From positions 1 to 64,000 of the forward strand of contig JACPYM010000065.1 in assembly GCA_016196035.1 (NCBI GenBank): a stretch of DNA of 64,000 nt, read 5' to 3'. Of this stretch, positions 37,737-47,615 are shown piece after piece. Position 1 is the stretch's first letter, and each line of letters begins with the position of its first letter. The stretch comes from Acidobacteriota bacterium. GTDB taxonomy: Bacteria; Acidobacteriota; Blastocatellia; RBC074. The notes beneath the pieces are model-generated. The model worked only from the letters and a program-made list of their open reading frames with translations, did not search any database and was not told the DNA's origin. The position numbers and the translations under genes were made by a program.

Positions 37737-39263
37737 CTAGTTTACGAGCAGTTTGCGATGCTGACTGAACGCGCCGCCTAAATCACGCACGATTTGATCG
37801 TGCAGCGCCTGCATCCGCGCATAACGATCAACGTTAGGCGCGACCGGCTTGGCACGTGTCGTCTCATCCAGCGCGACGTATTGACTACACAAATTGGCGA
37901 TGCCGACCGGCGCGCCTTGTTGTTTGCGATACGCCCAGACGGCTTGAATGGCCGCACCCAGCGCCGCGCCTTCTTCGCTCTTTGTGCAGACGACTTCGGC
38001 GTTAAAGACATCGGCCAGAATCTGCCGCCAGACGGCGCTTTTGGCCCCGCCGCCCGTCGCGCGAATTTCTGTCGGTCGAATGCCGAGCGAGCGCAAACGA
38101 TTCAAGCCGTAATTCAACCCCAGCGTCGTGCCTTCCATCGCCGCGCGCGCAAAGTGGCTGATGGTGTATGTCTGTTCGCGCAAGCCGAAATAAACGCCGG
38201 TGCCGTCGGGCGCATTCGGCGTGCGCTCGCCCTCGAAAAAAGGAATCAGCAGCAAGCCGTCATTGCCTGCGGGCGTAGACGCAACGGCTTCGCTCAGTTG
38301 CGCGTGCGAGAGGTTGAAGCGTTCGCGCACCATCTCGGTCGCCACGGTCACATTCATCGTGCACACCAGCGGCAGCCATTGGCCGGTCGAATCGCAAAAC
38401 GCCGCGATTTCGCCCTGTGGATCAATTACCGGCTGCGACGAGCAAGCATAGATCGTCCCCGATGTGCCGAGGCTGACCGTGACGACGCCCGCCCGCACGT
38501 TGCCCGTGCCGATAGCGCCCATCATGTTGTCGCCGCCACCACTGCTGACGATGACGGATTCACTCAAGTTAAACTCGGCGGCGAGCTCGGGCATCAACGT
38601 CCCAGCAATCTCATCCGCCGCAATCAAATCAGGCAGCATTGTGCGCACGGCGGGATCAAGCGCGGCAATTGCCGTGTCCGACCAAACGCGATTGCGCACA
38701 TCCAATAAAGCCGTACCCGAAGCGTCGCCGCATTCCATCGTCTTGCGGCCGGTCAGCCAGAAATTCAAATAGTCGTGGGGCAACAACACGCTCGCCAATC
38801 GCGCGTAATTTTCCGGTTCGTGATGTTTGAGCCAGAGAATTTTTGACGCGGTGAAACCTGCCGGTACGCCGTTGCCGACCACTTCGATGGTTTTTGCCAA
38901 GCCGCCAAGCCCGTTGATGATCTCTTCGCATTCAGCGCTGGTCGCCGTGTCGCACCAGAGCTTCGCCGGGCGAATGACTTGATCGTCGGCATCGAGCGGC
39001 ACGAAGCCGTGTTGCTGCCCCGATACGCCAAGGCCTTTGACGGCGGCGCGCTCAATGCCCGCTTGCTCCAACACGGCCTTGATCGTAGCGCGCGTCGCGT
39101 CAATCCATTCGTGCGGATGCTGTTCTTTGTGACCGGCGGGCAAGCCTTCGATCAATTCATATGCTTGACTGGCGCTGGCAATGACTGCGCCCGACGCGGC
39201 GTCGAACAGAATCGTTTTGGTGCTTTGCGTACCGCTGTCTATGCCGATGAAGTATTCGCTCAT
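37737..39263 (-). CDS. xylB: xylulokinase (FGGY carbohydrate kinase)
   Basis: 508 residues, the usual length. Motifs: IGIDSGTQSTKTILFD (phosphate loop), GVSGQQHGFVPLD (the xylulokinase-type substrate loop), SSGGGDNMMGAIGTG, SLGTSGTIYA and RATGGGAKSAVWRQILADVF. It should phosphorylate D-xylulose in the cytoplasm. No xylose isomerase gene is near, but a sugar ABC importer lies at 44.9-47.4 kb. The start ATG at 39263 begins the first strand, as expected. Confidence 0.9.
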   Translation of the reverse strand: MSEYFIGIDSGTQSTKTILFDAASGAVIASASQAYELIEGLPAGHKEQHPHEWIDATRATIKAVLEQAGIERAAVKGLGVSGQQHGFVPLDADDQVIRPAKLWCDTATSAECEEIINGLGGLAKTIEVVGNGVPAGFTASKILWLKHHEPENYARLASVLLPHDYLNFWLTGRKTMECGDASGTALLDVRNRVWSDTAIAALDPAVRTMLPDLIAADEIAGTLMPELAAEFNLSESVIVSSGGGDNMMGAIGTGNVRAGVVTVSLGTSGTIYACSSQPVIDPQGEIAAFCDSTGQWLPLVCTMNVTVATEMVRERFNLSHAQLSEAVASTPAGNDGLLLIPFFEGERTPNAPDGTGVYFGLREQTYTISHFARAAMEGTTLGLNYGLNRLRSLGIRPTEIRATGGGAKSAVWRQILADVFNAEVVCTKSEEGAALGAAIQAVWAYRKQQGAPVGIANLCSQYVALDETTRAKPVAPNVDRYARMQALHDQIVRDLGGAFSQHRKLLVN

Positions 39264-39365
39264 CTTCGCTGGCTCTCAATTTGTCTTGCTGGATGATTGC
39301 CTGATTGGGTGCGCCCATTAAACGCAATCGCTCTGTGAGAGGCAAGGGGCGCGGGCACTTTCTTT

Positions 39366-39393
39366 GGCTGAACCGGAAACGCGGTTATACTCC
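39366..39393 (+). promoter_or_regulatory. candidate promoter of the sigma factor-kinase operon
   Basis: TTGGCT at 39366-39371 and TATACT at 39388-39393 are separated by 16 nt. Transcription would start near 39400, about 37 nt before the chosen start codon of the sigma factor. Confidence 0.4.
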
Positions 39394-39436
39394 GCCCGTC
39401 CTTGCCAAGCGGTTTAGCACACAAGGAGAAATGGCG

Positions 39437-40018
39437 ATGACCACAACGTCACCTGAAGTGACCCGGCTTTTGCTGGCCTGGAATAACGGCGAGCAAGCGG
39501 CGCTCGACCAACTGTTGCCGCTGGTCAATGCCGAACTGCGGCAGCTTGCCAAACGCTACATGCGCCGCGAAAGCCCCGGTCATACGCTGCAAACGTCGGC
39601 GCTGGTCAACGAAGCTTACCTACGGTTGATAGATCAAAAGCAGGTGCAATGGCAGAACCGCGCGCACTTCCTGGGCATCGCCGCGCAGTTGATGCGGCGC
39701 ATCTTGATTGACCACGCGCGCAAGGCGCATTACGCCAAACGTGGCGGCGGGGCCTTGCGCGTTTCGCTGGATGAAACCGCCGCCGTGACTGAAGCCAAGG
39801 CGGCGGAGTTGCTGGCGGTTGACGAGGCGTTAGAGAAGCTGACGGCGATGGACGCGCGCAAAGGCCGCCTCGTCGAGTTGCGTTTTTTCGGCGGGCTGAC
39901 TGAAGAAGAGACGGCAGAAGTGCTGGGTGTCTCTGTGCCGACGGTGCAGCGCGGATGGAGAGCGGCCAAAGCGTGGTTGCATCGAATGTTGACCGAAGGG
40001 GAAAGTCATGAAGCCTGA
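39437..40018 (+). CDS. ECF sigma factor of the TIGR02999 (acidobacterial/planctomycetal) type
   Basis: 193 residues: region 2 [39 protein letters not shown], and a region 4 helix-turn-helix [35 protein letters not shown]. The group typically sits directly upstream of a serine/threonine kinase gene, and here the kinase ATG (40008) lies inside the sigma gene with an 11-nt overlap. I use the ATG at 39437 because AAGGAG then has normal spacing; the ATG at 39431 is too close to it. Confidence 0.9.
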   Translation: MTTTSPEVTRLLLAWNNGEQAALDQLLPLVNAELRQLAKRYMRRESPGHTLQTSALVNEAYLRLIDQKQVQWQNRAHFLGIAAQLMRRILIDHARKAHYAKRGGGALRVSLDETAAVTEAKAAELLAVDEALEKLTAMDARKGRLVELRFFGGLTEEETAEVLGVSVPTVQRGWRAAKAWLHRMLTEGESHEA

Positions 40019-42848
40019 ACGCTGGCAAAAAATAGATCGCATCTTTCAGTCGGCGCTCGAATACACGCCCGCTGAACGCGCAGCTTTCATCAACGAGGCT
40101 TGCGGCGGAGATGACTCGTTGCGCCGCGAAGTCGAGTTGCTGCTCTCTGCCGAGGACCAGGCCGGAAGTTTTCTGAACGCTCCGGCGTATGCGGTGGCTG
40201 CCGAATTGCTTGTCGAAAACGGAAACCCCTTCATTGCTGGGAAAATCCATCAGCCACTATCGAATCATTTCGCTGTTGGGCAAAGGCGCGATGGGCGAGG
40301 TTTATCAAGCGCGTGATACCAAACTTGATCGCACCGTCGCTTTGAAAATCCTCCCCGCTGACCTTGCCACCGATGCCGAACGTCTGCGCCGCTTCGCCAG
40401 CGAAGCCAAAGCCGCGAGCGCCTTGAATCATCCGCACGTAGCGACCATTTATGAAATCGGTGAGGCGGAAGGCGTGCGTTTCATTGCGATGGAATACGTC
40501 GAAGGTCAGACGCTCGCGGCCAAGATCAACGGCCAGCCACTGGCGGTCAATGAGATCGTGGAGATCGGCAGCCAAATTGCCGACGCGCTGGACGAAGCGC
40601 ACAACAAGGGCATCACGCACCGCGACATCAAACCAGCGAACGTGATGCTCACACTGCGTGGGCAGGTGAAGGTGCTCGACTTCGGACTAGCCAAGATCGC
40701 ACGACCAGCATCCATTGATAGCAACATCAGCACGCTCGCCAAAACGCAACCGGGCGCGGTGATGGGCACGGTGCCGTATATGAGTCCTGAGCAAGCGCTG
40801 GGGCGTGAGGTAGATCATCGCTCCGACATTTTCAGTCTGGGCGTGGTGTTGTATGAGATGGCGGCGGGACGCTTGCCCTTCGCCGGTTCAAGCACGAGCG
40901 ACACGCTGGATCGCATTCTGCATTTGCAACCAGATGCGCTGGCGCGCTTCAATTACGACGTGCCCGCCGAGTTGGAACGCATCGTGCGGAAGTGTTTGGA
41001 GAAGGAGCGCGAGCGGCGCTATCAGTCGGCGCGGGAGCTATTGGTTGATCTGAAAAATCTCAAGCGGGAGAGTGATGCAATAGCACGTCCGGTGAATCAG
41101 GCTGCGGAACTGACGAACAGGCTCAAACCTGCCTGGCAACGCGGACTCCTGGTTTTGGCCGCGCTCGCCCTGTTCGGAGCAGGACTCACTTATTTCATTT
41201 TGAGGTCGCCATCCCCATCGAAGGTGACAGCTTACATCCCGATCACGAGTGATGACCTGCAAAAGTTCTGGGCTAATTCGTCATTAGTCACCGACGGCTC
41301 GCGCATCTATTTCTCGGAAAGGGTAAGTGGGCAGTTCGCCCTGGCCCAAGTGTCCAGCACAGGGGGCGAGACGGTCAGGATTTCTGCGCCCTTCCGAAAC
41401 GCTTATGTGCGGGATATTTCTCCGAGCCGGTCGGAGCTTCTCGTTGAGAGCCGCAGTGCAGGTGAAGTTGGAGCGCCGCTTTGGGTGCTGCTTTGGGTGC
41501 TGCCGGTGTTGGGTGGAGCCCCGCGCCGCCTGGGCAACGTGTGGGGCCACGCGGCAACCTGGTCGCCGGATGGGCAACAGATTGTTTATGCGCAGGACTC
41601 CTCATTGTATCTGGCCAAAAGCGATGGGACGGAATCCCGCCTACTACTGGCAGACCCAATTGGCCGCGCTGGTCGCCTGACGGCACCCGGTTACGTTTTA
41701 CCGTGGTGGATACCAACAGGGTCAGCTTAACCTCGCTGTGGGAAGTGGCCGCCGATGGCGCCAATCCTCATCCCCTGCAGCCCGGTTGGAGCAACCCGGC
41801 TGCCGAATGTTGCGGTAATTGGACGGCGGACGGGCGCTATTTTGTTTTCCAGTCTATCCGTAATGGGGCGACCAATATCTGGGCTATGCGCGAGCAGGCG
41901 GGCCTTTTCCGGCGGGCTGGTCAAGAGCCAGTGCAGTTGACCATCGGGCCGCTTAATTACTATGCGCCGGTGCCGAGCCAGGATGGCAAAAAGCTTTTCG
42001 TCGTGGGTGAACAGCGGCGCGGTGAAATGGCTCGCCACGATATGAAGACACAGCAGTGGGTCGGCTATCTGTCAGGCATATCGGCCGAGCGCCTGGATTT
42101 TTCCCAGGATGGCGAGTGGGTGGCTTACCAGACTTACCCGGAGGGCAGTTTGTGGCGCATGAAGGTGGATGGCAGCGAGCGGCTCCAACTCACCTATCCA
42201 CCGCTGCAAGCGACTTTACCGCGCTGGTCTCCCGACGGAAAGCAGATTGCTATCACCGCCAATATGCCTAACCAACCCGAGAACATTTATTTGATTTCAG
42301 CCGAGGGGGGAAGTCCCCAACAACTGATACCGGATGAGCGCCGCGAAGGTGATGCTAGCTGGTCGCCAGATGGAAACTCACTGGCCTTTTGGGCGGCAGC
42401 GATGTCTCTTAAGCCTGCCGGGATATATCTGCTTGAGATCCGAACGCGCCAGGTTTCTCTGCTGCCCGGCTCTGAAGGGTTATACTCTCCCCGCTGGTCG
42501 CCGGACGGGCGTTACATCGCTGCCATTCCCAACGGTTTATGGAATAAATTGCTGCTCTTCGATTTGACGACGCAAAAGTGGGCAGAACTCGCCACCCAGA
42601 GAGCCAATTGGCCGCATTGGTCGCGGGATGGAAAGTTCTTCTACTTCCCCAGCATTCGCGAAAATGATCCGGCTGTGTGTCGAATCAGGATTGGCGACCG
42701 GAAGATCGAGTGGGTGGCCAGCCTGAAGGGTTTGCGGATAGCAGCAGCCTCTGGGATTTGGATTGGCTGGGCCCCGGATGATTCGCCGCTGGTGCTGCGT
42801 GACGTGGGCACACAGGACATTTACGCGCTCGACTGGCAGACGCCGTAA
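40008..42848 (+). pseudogene. serine/threonine protein kinase with PD40 propeller, interrupted by two frameshifts
   Basis: The start at 40008 ([17 protein letters not shown]) matches the N-terminus usual for acidobacterial kinases. Near 40242-40245 (a run of four A) the frame changes. In the +1 frame follow GKSISHYRIISLLGKGAMGEVY, the Lys motif VALKIL, HRDIKPANV, DFG, the SPEQ activation segment and a membrane helix (GLLVLAALALFGAGLTYFIL). Near 41651-41656 it changes back, and the first frame again carries PRWSPDGTRLRF and further PD40 blades up to 42848. All three segments look like one normal protein of about 945 residues. Either the gene is broken or the assembly has two indels. The middle frame alone (40189-41730) could still give a kinase with half a propeller. 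Confidence 0.85.
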
Positions 42849-42887
42849 CCAATCCCGATCCCCCTTCACAAACGCTCAGGCGGAATC

Positions 42888-43631
42888 TCAATCAAGCCGC
42901 TGGCACAAAAACTTATTCAGCTTTTTGCGCGCGTCCAGTGAAGGATGCGTTTCGGATTCTTTATTCGTCGCGCTGCCTTTGATGCTGCCAATGATCGTCA
43001 TGCGTTCCAGGATGCGACCATAGCTTGCCGGGTCATCGCCAATCTCTTTCAATGTAAAAGCCGCTACCACATCGCAGAACAGCTCGCATTCGCGCATCAG
43101 CTTCCCGTCGCTCGCCTCGTGTGCCTGACTGCGTTCATTCCAGACGTACTCGTGCGCCAGTTCGTGCGCGACGATGCCGTGTATCTCTTCATCACTGGCG
43201 CTGATCATCAGGCGATTCGTGATGATGATGACCGTGCGTTCGACCAGATAGGCTTTCGGCTGATCTGACCACAGCACAAAAATCGGCATCTGGCTGCGCC
43301 CGTGATAAGCGAGCACCGGTTGCAAGGCGGCTTTGAGTTGGTCAACGCGCTTGCTGTTGGCGACGGACAGGTTCTGCGCTTTGACAAGCTGACTGACGTG
43401 AGCGGCATCGGCCAAATACGCCTGTGGACGCAGCTGCGCCAAACGTTCACGAATTACGGCGGGTGAAAGATCGCCGAGACGCGCTACAGCGTTGGCGGCT
43501 TCGGCTCCCTCCGGCAACTCTGCTCGCTTGTTGTTGGTGACGTTGGAGGCAACGTTGGTCAGCGGTTGTGCGGCAATGGTAATCGTTGCGGCAAGGATGA
43601 AAGCGGCGGCGAACGTGATGGGCTTGCACAT
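42888..43631 (-). CDS. exported M48-like metallopeptidase
   Basis: 247 residues with a signal peptide (AAAFILAATITIAAQ). The zinc motif HELAHEYVW is at about 160, following the helical TNRLMISASDEEIHGIV. A downstream Glu ligand may lie in ECELFCDVVAAF. The pattern ISASDEEIHGIVAHELAHE is characteristic of M48/YgfC-like peptidases. Localisation is probably periplasmic. It is convergent with the kinase gene, and its function in this organism is unknown. Confidence 0.78.
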   Translation of the reverse strand: MCKPITFAAAFILAATITIAAQPLTNVASNVTNNKRAELPEGAEAANAVARLGDLSPAVIRERLAQLRPQAYLADAAHVSQLVKAQNLSVANSKRVDQLKAALQPVLAYHGRSQMPIFVLWSDQPKAYLVERTVIIITNRLMISASDEEIHGIVAHELAHEYVWNERSQAHEASDGKLMRECELFCDVVAAFTLKEIGDDPASYGRILERMTIIGSIKGSATNKESETHPSLDARKKLNKFLCQRLD

Positions 43632-43888
43632 GCGGCTCCTCTCGCTGCGCCGTCACCGCGTAAGCTGGACACACTTCGGCCAGAGGCTGTGCCAATCAGC
43701 CTTGCGACGGAGACGGCGCGCGTTGGTTGGGAAAAGTTGCGAGGCAGCCTCGGATGGCGCTTGTCATCTGCTGCCTTCACCGCCTAACGCGAGAGCTGCG
43801 GGAAAACCCCATCACGATTTCAGAAGTTTTTTTGCGAAGCCGCTAAGAGTTGGCGAAAGGGATTCGCCGCTCGGCTGGGAAACAGGAG

Positions 43889-43936
43889 CGGATAAAATAA
43901 TAGCCCCGCCGCAGCTTTGTTGGGCTGCGGCGGGGC
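43889..43936 (-). terminator. intrinsic terminator of the FAH-family gene
   Basis: A perfect 13-bp GC-rich stem (43903-43915 with 43924-43936) and an 8-nt loop. On the minus strand it is followed by TATTATTTTATC. It ends 27 nt behind the stop of the gene ending at 43964. The rest of the 332-nt gap towards 43631 holds nothing I can name. Confidence 0.85.
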
Positions 43937-43963
43937 CAGCGATTGAGTCGGGTGTGACGGGCG

Positions 43964-44803
43964 CTATTCTTTGACGAACGGATTGCGCAAGGTCTCCAGC
44001 CCTTCGATGACGACTTCAAACACATCGCCGTCTTTCAACAACACCGGCGGAGTGCGGAAGATGCCGACGCCTTCGGGCGTGCCGGTCGCAATCACATCGC
44101 CCGGTTCCAGCGTGATGGCCTGGGTGATGTAGTGAATCAAATAGGCCACACCAAAGATCATCTTGTTGGTGTTGGAGGATTGCATCACTTCGCCATTGAG
44201 GATGCCTTCGATTTTCAACGCCTGCGGATCAGCGATTTCATCGCGCGTCGTGATGAAAGGGCCGATGGGGCAGAAGCCGTCGAGGCCCTTGCCGCGCACC
44301 CATTGGCCGTCGCTGAATTGCAGATCGCGGGCACTGACATCATCCAGACAGCAGTAACCGAAGACGTAATCCAACGCTTCTTCCTGTTTTACCTTTTGCG
44401 CGCGGCGACCGATGACGACAGCGAGTTCGGCTTCGTAATCAATCTTTTCGCTGATGGCGTGCAGCGTGACCGGCGCGTTGTGCGCGGTGATCGAATTGGT
44501 GAACTTGGTGAAGATCAATGGTGAGGCAGGCGGTTCGCTGCCGCCCTCGACCGCATGATCGTGATAGTTGCGGCCAATCGCAATCACCTTGCCCGGGTTG
44601 ACGGCGGGCAGATATTCAACCGCGTCGAGCGCATAAGCGGCTTTGGGCGTGACGCTGTTGGCAGCTTGCACGGCGGCAGAACCCTTGTTGATGAAGTCGA
44701 GCATGGTGGCGGCGACTTCGGTGATGTCCACGATGACGCCATTTTCGAGCTTGCCCAAGCGGGCTTCGTCGGAAGTTTTGGTTTTGAATTGTGCGAGTTT
44801 CAT
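43964..44803 (-). CDS. fumarylacetoacetate hydrolase (FAH) family protein
   Basis: 279 residues. Motifs are VIAIGRNYHDHAVEGG, PLIFTKFTNSITAHNAPV, IDYEAELAVVIGRRAQKV (metal-binding Glu residues), YVFGYCCLDDVSARDLQ and GDVIATGTPEGVGIFRTPPVLLKDGD. The family cleaves or hydrates beta-diketo or 2-keto-3-deoxy acids; in sugar-acid pathways members act on 2-keto-3-deoxy sugar acids. Its position 99 nt downstream of the sugar ABC importer genes on the same strand suggests sugar-acid catabolism, an inference. The start at 44803 (MKLAQFKTK) is the natural family start. Confidence 0.88.
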   Translation of the reverse strand: MKLAQFKTKTSDEARLGKLENGVIVDITEVAATMLDFINKGSAAVQAANSVTPKAAYALDAVEYLPAVNPGKVIAIGRNYHDHAVEGGSEPPASPLIFTKFTNSITAHNAPVTLHAISEKIDYEAELAVVIGRRAQKVKQEEALDYVFGYCCLDDVSARDLQFSDGQWVRGKGLDGFCPIGPFITTRDEIADPQALKIEGILNGEVMQSSNTNKMIFGVAYLIHYITQAITLEPGDVIATGTPEGVGIFRTPPVLLKDGDVFEVVIEGLETLRNPFVKE

Positions 44804-44845
44804 TCGTTGTTCCTTAGCAAAGTTAGATAAGTAGCAACCAGTTCT

Positions 44846-44895
44846 GCGACCGGTAAGGAGCACGATCTCACGGTGACACTCCCTACCATTCGCAG
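44846..44895. repeat. imperfect hairpin between FAH and permease genes
   Basis: TGCGACCGGTAAGGAG (44846-44861) and its counterpart 44880-44895 match at 13 of 16 positions. It could be a remnant of one of the palindrome families, but it is too short to assign. Confidence 0.45.
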
Positions 44896-44902
44896 CACTG
44901 AT

Positions 44903-45868
44903 TTAGGCTTCGGCGCTCTCGAACTTGCGCCGTTGGAATTCGTCGAACGTCACGGCCAGCACGATGACTGCGCCGATGATGATCTTTTGGATGAATGGCG
45001 AAATTTGCAGCAGGTTTCCGCCGTTGGCCAGCACGCCCATAATCAGCGAGCCGATGATCGTGCCGACCGCCGTGCCTTGGCCGCCGTTCAAGCTGCCACC
45101 GCCAATGACGACGGCGGCGATGACATTGAGTTCGTAACCCTCACCGCCATTCGGTTGCCCGGTAACCAAGCGTGAAGTTTCGATGGCTCCGGCGAACCCA
45201 GAGAGCCCCCCCAAAATCACGTAGTACAAAACCTGATAGCGCGAGACTTGAATTCCGGCATAACGCGCTGCTTCGATGTTGCTGCCCATCGCGTAACAAT
45301 AGCGGCCAAGCTGCGTGCTGCTCAGTGCGAAATGCACGATCAGCGCGACAACGATCACAATCAGCAAGGGCAGCGGCACCACGCCAAACAGATTGCGTTC
45401 GGCCAGCAAGCCGAAGCTTGAGGGCAGGCCGACGACTGCGTTGCCGTCGCAAAGATACAGCGCCAAACCACGATAGATGCCCATTGCGCCTAAGGTCACG
45501 ATAAAGGCCGGGATCTTCAATCCGGCGACGGCGGTGCCATTTAGCATGCCGCAGACGGCTCCCACGATGACACAGATCAAAATCCCGGCGACTGACGGCG
45601 CGCCGTGCGTCATGGCCAGCGCGCCGATGACGCCGGACAACCCGACGATAGAGCCCACCGAAAGGTCAATCGCGCCCGACACCATCACCATCGTCATGCC
45701 CATCGCCATGATCGTGATGACGGCAGTCTGGCGGGCGATGGCCGCGAGGTTCGCCGATGAGTAAAAGACGGGGTTTTTATCGAGCAGCCAGTATTCGCCC
45801 GTAGGTATCAACACACAGAGCGCGAGCAAGCTGATGAAGGGGAGAAAGCGTTTGAGCCAGTCAGACAT
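44903..45868 (-). CDS. sugar ABC transporter permease (RbsC-like)
   Basis: 321 residues with about eight to ten membrane segments and the BPD_transp_2 signature (IMAMGMTMVMVSGAIDLSVGSIVGLSGVIGALAM, then AARYAGIQVSRYQVLYYVILGGLSGFAGAIETSR). It forms the inner-membrane channel for the ATPase encoded 27 nt upstream. The gap between them is made of ATTGCGG heptamers. Ribose/galactose/xylose-type family; the sugar is undetermined. Confidence 0.9.
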   Translation of the reverse strand: MSDWLKRFLPFISLLALCVLIPTGEYWLLDKNPVFYSSANLAAIARQTAVITIMAMGMTMVMVSGAIDLSVGSIVGLSGVIGALAMTHGAPSVAGILICVIVGAVCGMLNGTAVAGLKIPAFIVTLGAMGIYRGLALYLCDGNAVVGLPSSFGLLAERNLFGVVPLPLLIVIVVALIVHFALSSTQLGRYCYAMGSNIEAARYAGIQVSRYQVLYYVILGGLSGFAGAIETSRLVTGQPNGGEGYELNVIAAVVIGGGSLNGGQGTAVGTIIGSLIMGVLANGGNLLQISPFIQKIIIGAVIVLAVTFDEFQRRKFESAEA

Positions 45869-45872
45869 ATTG

Positions 45873-45896
45873 ATTGCGGATTGCGGATTGCGGATT
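45873..45896. repeat. heptanucleotide tandem repeat ATTGCGG, 3.4 copies
   Basis: Three ATTGCGG units and a partial ATTT fill the 27-nt gap between the sugar-transporter ATPase and permease genes. The tract sits where the ribosome binding site of the permease would be expected, so it may affect its translation. Confidence 0.85.
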
Positions 45897-47404
45897 TATT
45901 CCTCAAGCGCCGCGTATTTTAGAATTTCTTCTTGGCTAGTTTGTTGCGCGTTGAGTTCGGCTACCAGTTTGCCGCGCCGCATCACCAGAATGCGATCCGC
46001 CATGCCCAGTAGTTCGGGTAGATCAGAAGAGACCATCACGACACACGCGCCTGCTTCGGCCAGTTCATTGATCTCGCGATAAATCTCAGTGCGCGCCGCA
46101 ACGTCTACGCCGCGCGTCGGCTCATCCAGCATGAATACCTTGGATTCGGCGAAAAGCCAGCGTGCCAGCAGCGATTTCTGCTGATTACCGCCGCTCAGCC
46201 GCCCCACCAGTTTGCCAGGCGTAGGCGGTTTGATGCCTAACTTTTGAATGTATTGGCGAGCGGCTTCAGTTTCGCGTCGGCGTTGCAATCGTCCGCCTTT
46301 CACCAGCGCGCGCACGTTGGCAAGTGTGATGTTGGTGGACATGGGCAAATTCAGGCAGAGTCCCGTGCGTTTGCGGTCTTCGGTCAACAGGCTCATGCCG
46401 CGTTTGATGGCGGCGTTTGGTTGCGTGGCGATGAAAGAGGCGCCGTTGATTTCCACTGCGCCACTGGTTGCCGGATGTGCGCCGAAGATGGCTTCGAGCA
46501 TTTCGGTTCGGCCCGCGCCAGCCAAGCCAGCGATGCCTACGACCTCACCCGCGCGCGCTTCAAAACTGGCGTTTTCAAATTTCGGCGGATGCGAGAGTTC
46601 ACGCACGCGCAATTTGACTTCGCCCAGGGTGGCGTGGCGTGGCGGAAAGATTTCTTTCAACTCACGGCCTGCCATTTGGCGGATCATTTCGTCGGTCGTG
46701 ATTTCGCCCCATACACCATTGTAGACGGCGCGGCCATCGCGCAGAATCGTCAGTTGGTCAGCGATTTCGTCTAACTCTTCCAGCCGGTGCGAGATGTAAA
46801 TGACGGCCAAGCCGCGCTGTTTCAGATTGCGAATAAGGCGGAATAGCTCTTCAACTTCGTGATTGGTGAGCGAAGAAGTCGGCTCGTCCATCACGATGAC
46901 TCGCTTGGCTTCGACGATGGCGCGCGTGATTTCGACCAGTTGCCGGGCGGCGGCACTAAGGCGGCCCACACGCGCTTGCGGGTCAAGTTTGAAACCGTAT
47001 TCATTCAGCAATTGCCGGGCGCGATCATTCAGTGCCCGTTGGTTGATGAGGCCCAGCGCTCGCAGCTTCAGAGGTTCCCGACCCAGGAAGATGTTTTCGG
47101 CAACGGTCAGATGCGGAGCGAGCGAGAGTTCCTGGTAAATCATCGCAATGCCTGCGGCAAGAGCATCAGCAGGACGCGCGAACTGAATAGGCTGGCCATC
47201 CAGTGAAATCTCGCCGCCATCAGGCTGATGCACGCCCGCCAAGATTTTCATCAAAGTGGATTTGCCCGCGCCATTCTCGCCGACGAGCGCTAATACTTCA
47301 CCCGCGCGCGCCGTTAGGTTGACGTCGGCGAGCACTTGGTTGCCGGAAAAAGCTTTGCCGATACCGCGCATTTCCAGCACGGGCACCGTTGCTGTATTTG
47401 CCAT
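45896..47404 (-). CDS. sugar ABC transporter ATP-binding protein (RbsA/MglA-like)
   Basis: 502 residues with two ATPase halves. The first has Walker [13 protein letters not shown], signature LSAAARQ and Walker [12 protein letters not shown]. The second has a degenerate Walker A ([11 protein letters not shown]), signature LSGGNQQK and Walker [13 protein letters not shown]. This is the CUT2 class for monosaccharides. No periplasmic binding-protein gene is found within at least 8 kb on either side, although most such operons contain one. Confidence 0.92.
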   Translation of the reverse strand: MANTATVPVLEMRGIGKAFSGNQVLADVNLTARAGEVLALVGENGAGKSTLMKILAGVHQPDGGEISLDGQPIQFARPADALAAGIAMIYQELSLAPHLTVAENIFLGREPLKLRALGLINQRALNDRARQLLNEYGFKLDPQARVGRLSAAARQLVEITRAIVEAKRVIVMDEPTSSLTNHEVEELFRLIRNLKQRGLAVIYISHRLEELDEIADQLTILRDGRAVYNGVWGEITTDEMIRQMAGRELKEIFPPRHATLGEVKLRVRELSHPPKFENASFEARAGEVVGIAGLAGAGRTEMLEAIFGAHPATSGAVEINGASFIATQPNAAIKRGMSLLTEDRKRTGLCLNLPMSTNITLANVRALVKGGRLQRRRETEAARQYIQKLGIKPPTPGKLVGRLSGGNQQKSLLARWLFAESKVFMLDEPTRGVDVAARTEIYREINELAEAGACVVMVSSDLPELLGMADRILVMRRGKLVAELNAQQTSQEEILKYAALEE

Positions 47405-47484
47405 CTATTGGGTAGGGAAAACGATGAAGCTTGAATCAATTACGACGGTTTTCTATCACAAGGCCGCGGGGTATGTCCATTCAT

Positions 47485-47613
47485 CAGACCACAGACCACA
47501 GACTTCAGACCAAAGACATCAGACATCACACATCAGGTTTTTGGGATTGCCGAGAGAGCAAAGCCAGAAGCTTGATGTCTGATGTCTTTGGTCTGAAGTC
47601 TGTGGTCTGATGG
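47485..47613. repeat. long inverted pair of heptanucleotide arrays
   Basis: The left array (47485-47533) has seven units of the CAGACCA/CAGACAT type. The right array (47572-47613) is its reverse complement over about 40 nt except that it lacks one CAGACCA unit. It lies between the sugar-transporter ATPase and a glycine-zipper protein gene and could form a stem of about 30 bp with a loop of about 38 nt. Confidence 0.92.
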
Positions 47614-47615
47614 AG

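Noticed and set aside
40189-41730. The middle frame of the kinase as an independent complete gene
   Set aside because: Homology-like sequence continues in the other frame on both sides, including the usual N-terminus overlapping the sigma gene, so it is better described as part of one interrupted gene.
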